From the NCBI GenBank assembly GCA_947085045.1, contig CAMTUU010000003.1, positions 62,001 through 126,000 of the forward strand: 64,000 nucleotides of DNA. The letters run 5' to 3'. The notes under the pieces are model-generated. The model saw only the letters and a list, made by a program, of their open reading frames with translations, ran no database searches and was not told the DNA's origin. Positions 61,464 to 64,000 of this stretch are shown piece by piece; the stretch's first letter is position 1; every line of letters starts with the position of its first letter. A program made the position numbers and the translations under genes. Source of the DNA: Pseudolysinimonas_A sp947085045. GTDB lineage: Bacteria > Actinomycetota > Actinomycetes > Actinomycetales > Microbacteriaceae.

Positions 61464-62353
61464 CGACGGTCGCTCTCGGGAGCGTCGGCATCCGCGCGCT
61501 CGTCGGAGCCATTGCGGAGCTCCTCGCTGAGCAGCGCGTCGCGCACGTCGGAGAGCTCCTGTTCGATCGCGGTCAGCTCGCCGGTCGACGTGGCGACCCG
61601 TCCGTAGACCTCCATGACCTTGTCCTTCGACAGGTTGTCGGTGGGGGTGTCGAGCACGACCTCGCCGGCGCGGAGGCCGACGACGCGGTCGCCCCAGCCG
61701 AGCGCGAGCTCGACCTGGTGGAGCGAGCAGACGACGGTGAGCGAGCGTTCGGCAGCGATCTCGCGGATGAGCCCCATCACCTGGCTGCTCGACTCCGGGT
61801 CGAGCGACGCGACGGGCTCGTCGGCGAGCAGGATCTCGGGATCCTGCATCAGCGCCCGGGCGATGGCGACGCGCTGCTGCTGACCACCGGAGAGGGTGTC
61901 GGCGCGCTGGTAGGCGCGCTCCAGGATGTCGACCCGGTCGAGGTGCTCGAGCGCCTTGCGCCGCAGGTCCTTCGGATAGGTCCAGATGCCGACCCGGGGG
62001 CCCGCGAGGGTCGACAGCGCCCCGGTGAGCACGTTCTCGAGCACCGTGAGCGGGCCCACGATTTCGAACTGCTGGAAGATGAAGCCGATGTGCCCACGCA
62101 GTCCGCGCAGCGCCGCTCCGCGGAGCTGCGCGACATCCTGCCCGAGGGTCACGACGCGACCGGTGGTCGGCGTCTCGAGGCCGTTGAGGTGCCGCAGGAG
62201 CGTCGACTTGCCGGAGCCGGAGAGCCCGAGGAGCACGACGATCTCACCGCGACGGACGTCCAGCGACACCCCCGACAGTGCCGGGGACTTCGCGCCCGGG
62301 TAGGTCTTACCGAGGTCCGCGATGCGGACTGCGGGGGTGTCGCTGTTCGTCAT
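61460..62353 (-). CDS. phnC: Phosphonate ABC transporter ATPase
   Basis: 297 residues: Walker A GLSGSGKST, signature LSGGQQQRVAIARAL, Walker B ILLADEPVASLDP and switch SLHQVELALGWGDRVVGLRAGEV, as in PhnC. The C-terminal 60 residues are an acidic, Asp/Glu-rich extension beyond the usual end. It lies 27 bp after phnD. Confidence 0.94.
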   Translation of the reverse strand: MTNSDTPAVRIADLGKTYPGAKSPALSGVSLDVRRGEIVVLLGLSGSGKSTLLRHLNGLETPTTGRVVTLGQDVAQLRGAALRGLRGHIGFIFQQFEIVGPLTVLENVLTGALSTLAGPRVGIWTYPKDLRRKALEHLDRVDILERAYQRADTLSGGQQQRVAIARALMQDPEILLADEPVASLDPESSSQVMGLIREIAAERSLTVVCSLHQVELALGWGDRVVGLRAGEVVLDTPTDNLSKDKVMEVYGRVATSTGELTAIEQELSDVRDALLSEELRNGSDERADADAPESDRR

Positions 62354-62380
62354 GAGGGTGATTCCTTCGTCGACCGGGGA

Positions 62381-63304
62381 TCAGGCCTGGCAGGCCTCGA
62401 CCTTGTCCGCCACCTCGGTGCAGAGGTCGCGGATGACGTTGTAGTACGCGTCGTCGACCGCGCCGAAGCCGAACCAGCTCTCGGTGAGGAAGGGGTTCAG
62501 CTCGATGCCCGCGTCGGTGAGCGACGACTGGGTGCTGTCGGCGATCTCGGCGAGCAGCTGGTCCTTGACTTCCTGCGGGAGGCCGGCCTGCATGACGATC
62601 GGGGCCGCGGGAACGAGGACGCGCTCGACCTCGACGAGCGCGCCCGACTCGATCAGCGGGTCGGCGTTGATGTCCTGCGCGAAGCCGACCTGGCACTCGG
62701 CGCCCTCGGCGACCTTGGCCGCGTTGAGGTCGTGCGAGCCGCCCTCGGGCGCGATGATGTTCTCATCGGCGACGTCGACGCCGGCTCCGATGAGCCCGCC
62801 CATCGGCACCGCGAAGCCGGAGGTCGACGTCGGGTTCACGAAGCAGATCGGCTCGTCGGCGAAGTCGGCGAGGGTCGAGCCCTGCCACGCGGGGTTGGCG
62901 ATCGCGACCGAGTAGTAACCGGGCTCGCCACCCTCCTGGGTGATCTGAGCGCCGATGGGCTCGATCTCCGCGCCGGCGGCCTGCGACTGGTAGTACGTGA
63001 ACGCGGAGATCTGCGCGATGTCGATCTGGCCCGAGGCGAGACCCTGCACGACGGCGGTGTAGTCGGTGGCCGGGAAGAACTCGACCTCCTTGCCGGTGAT
63101 CTCGGCGATCCAGTCGGCGATCGGCTGAGCGTCCTGGTCGGCGCCCTCACGGTCGGGAAGCGTCGCGAAGACGAGCTTGTTGGAGTCGCCGGAGGCGAAG
63201 GTGCCCTCGTCGACGGTTTCGGCCGGAGTGGCGGAACACGCGGCGAGGCCGGCGAGCAGGACGACGCTGGCGCCGACGCTCGCGAGGCGGGTGATGAGCT
63301 TCAT
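62381..63304 (-). CDS. phnD: Phosphonate ABC transporter substrate-binding lipoprotein
   Basis: 307 residues with lipobox LAACSAT (Cys near 23). LVFATLPDREGADQDAQPIADW and YTAVVQGLASGQIDIAQISAFTY are the conserved PhnD/PhnD-like starts, with the ligand-site Tyr/Thr/Ser residues. The ATG at 63304 follows AAGAAAGG. It heads the six-gene operon, preceded by a tandem repeat resembling a PHO box and a TAGTTT -10. Confidence 0.93.
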   Translation of the reverse strand: MKLITRLASVGASVVLLAGLAACSATPAETVDEGTFASGDSNKLVFATLPDREGADQDAQPIADWIAEITGKEVEFFPATDYTAVVQGLASGQIDIAQISAFTYYQSQAAGAEIEPIGAQITQEGGEPGYYSVAIANPAWQGSTLADFADEPICFVNPTSTSGFAVPMGGLIGAGVDVADENIIAPEGGSHDLNAAKVAEGAECQVGFAQDINADPLIESGALVEVERVLVPAAPIVMQAGLPQEVKDQLLAEIADSTQSSLTDAGIELNPFLTESWFGFGAVDDAYYNVIRDLCTEVADKVEACQA

Positions 63305-63360
63305 GGGAACCTTTCTTGGGCCGAGCGGCAGCGCGGCGGAAGTGAAGCGGGACGGCCCCG

Positions 63361-63393
63361 AAACTAAGTTCGGCGGGTGAACGGCGGGACAAC
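63361..63393 (-). promoter_or_regulatory. Candidate PHO box and -10 of the phosphonate operon
   Basis: On the minus strand GTTGTCCCGCC (63383-63393) and GTTCACCCGCC (63372-63382) are adjacent 11-bp direct repeats. They fit the GTTCACC-type units bound by PhoP in Streptomyces. TAGTTT (63361-63366) follows 5 bp later, so the repeats occupy the -35 position, as expected for an activator that replaces it. The predicted start would be about 50 bp before phnD. Confidence 0.7.
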
Positions 63394-63459
63394 GGACGCC
63401 AGACCCGAGGAGAACTCGCCCCGCGCGCGATCAGCGCGGCGCGGGTAGCGTGGTTGGCT

Positions 63460-64000
63460 GTGAACGCGACGCGACGGATCCCGGTCACGATGCTCGTGGC
63501 ATCCGCTCTCGTTCTGACCGGCTGCGCCGCCACCCCCCCTCAGTTGGGGATCGGGCCGCGCGCATATTCGGACACGACGATCGACAAGCGAACGTTGGAG
63601 AGCGATGCGGCGCTGGCGAGCCTGATCGCCGCGACCGGCCCCGGATGCTCGGCCGCCGTCGGCGTGCGCGGCGAGATCGTCTGGGCGAACGCGACGGGGA
63701 TCGCCGATCTGACGGCCGGCACCCCGATCACGACGCAGACGCGTTTTGACATCGCGTCGTCGTCGAAGCAGTTCACGGCGACCGCGATCCTCATGCTGCA
63801 GCGTGAGGGCGCACTGTCGCTCGGCGATCCGGTCTCGGCCTATGTCCCGGGCCTGCCGTCCTGGGGGCGCACCGTCACCCTGGATGCGCTGATGCACCAC
63901 ACGGCGCGTGTGCCCGACTACTGGACGGTTCTCGACGCCGACGGGATCGGGTTCAGCGACGCCGCCGACCACGCATACATCCTGAATGCGATCCGCCGGC
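63460..64000 (+). CDS. Beta-lactamase-fold serine hydrolase lipoprotein, N-terminal part (cut by window edge)
   Basis: The visible 180 residues have a signal sequence with lipobox LVLTGCAAT and a class C beta-lactamase/DD-peptidase-like domain: GCSAAVGVRGEIVWANATG, the SxxK catalytic motif in ASSSKQFTA, and LDALMHHTARVPDY. The GTG at 63460 is 8 bases after TAGCGT. The gene runs off the right edge; the YxN and KTG-type motifs are not visible. The first 60 codons use A/T-ending codons more often than neighbours. Confidence 0.85.
   Translation, partial: MNATRRIPVTMLVASALVLTGCAATPPQLGIGPRAYSDTTIDKRTLESDAALASLIAATGPGCSAAVGVRGEIVWANATGIADLTAGTPITTQTRFDIASSSKQFTATAILMLQREGALSLGDPVSAYVPGLPSWGRTVTLDALMHHTARVPDYWTVLDADGIGFSDAADHAYILNAIRR

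Overview
This 64 kb window is chromosomal DNA of a high-GC Gram-positive bacterium, most likely an actinobacterium of the family Microbacteriaceae; the genus cannot be fixed from the sequence. The evidence is the strong G/C bias at third codon positions, the frequent GTG starts, the tilS-hpt-ftsH-folE order, a DUF3073 gene, an HtaA/sterol-carrier pair beside pur genes, and many genes whose start codon sits 6-7 bases after a TANNNT -10 box (probable leaderless mRNAs). I see no prophage, plasmid functions, CRISPR array or rRNA. The only intact mobile element is one IS481-family insertion sequence.

Layout. 1-4.5 kb: tilS-hpt-ftsH-folE (minus; folE runs off the left edge) and divergent ppa. 4.5-9.4 kb: a cell-wall block of two tandem M23 LytM-like proteins with a conserved upstream block, an NlpC/P60 hydrolase and a lipoprotein. 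9.4-9.8 kb: tRNA-Glu, tRNA-Asp, tRNA-Phe and a terminator. 9.9-18.8 kb: glycosyltransferase, a decayed TPR gene, a channel-like membrane protein, alpha/beta hydrolase, acyl-CoA oxidase, zinc metallopeptidase, recQ and an EamA transporter. 19-22.3 kb: a complete osmoprotectant (ProX/ProW/ProV-type) ABC operon. 22.3-32.2 kb: flavodoxin-fold reductase, DUF427, orphan AAA ATPase, DEAD-box helicase, lipoprotein esterase and an RND exporter. 30.8-36.1 kb: a regulator-rich stretch: MocR/YczR with divergent YczE, a TipA-like MerR protein, and a DUF4097-PadR pair. 36.2-39 kb: KimA-like permease translationally coupled to two FluC subunits. 39-45.5 kb: LacI-controlled sugar ABC operon with a divergent amylo-alpha-1,6-glucosidase-type gene. 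45.5-48.1 kb: flavoprotein monooxygenase, DUF3073 and the IS481 copy. 48.1-55 kb: purM, purF, purD and purC, split by a minus-strand HtaA/sterol-carrier/membrane-protein operon. 55-56.7 kb: GNAT gene, GNAT pseudogene, double-VOC protein and a nested palindrome. 56.7-63.4 kb: a phosphonate uptake and catabolism operon. 63.5 kb to the end: a beta-lactamase-fold lipoprotein cut by the window edge.

How genes work together. The phosphonate operon (phnD-phnC-fused phnE-FAD oxidoreductase-phosphonatase-like HAD-zinc alcohol dehydrogenase) looks like a phosphorus-scavenging route. It is preceded by a tandem 11-mer resembling an actinobacterial PHO box. The LacI region has two perfect palindromes, one overlapping the -35 of a good promoter for the divergent glucosidase. 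The cell-wall block pairs an apparently active M23 enzyme with a paralogue that has lost one zinc-ligand histidine. I found no clearly new multi-gene system. The most notable signals are the widespread leaderless architecture, the IS481 transposase whose stop codon comes from the target duplication, the M23 duplication, the PHO-box phosphonate operon and the TipA-like gene with a 19-bp-spacer promoter and a strong internal start.
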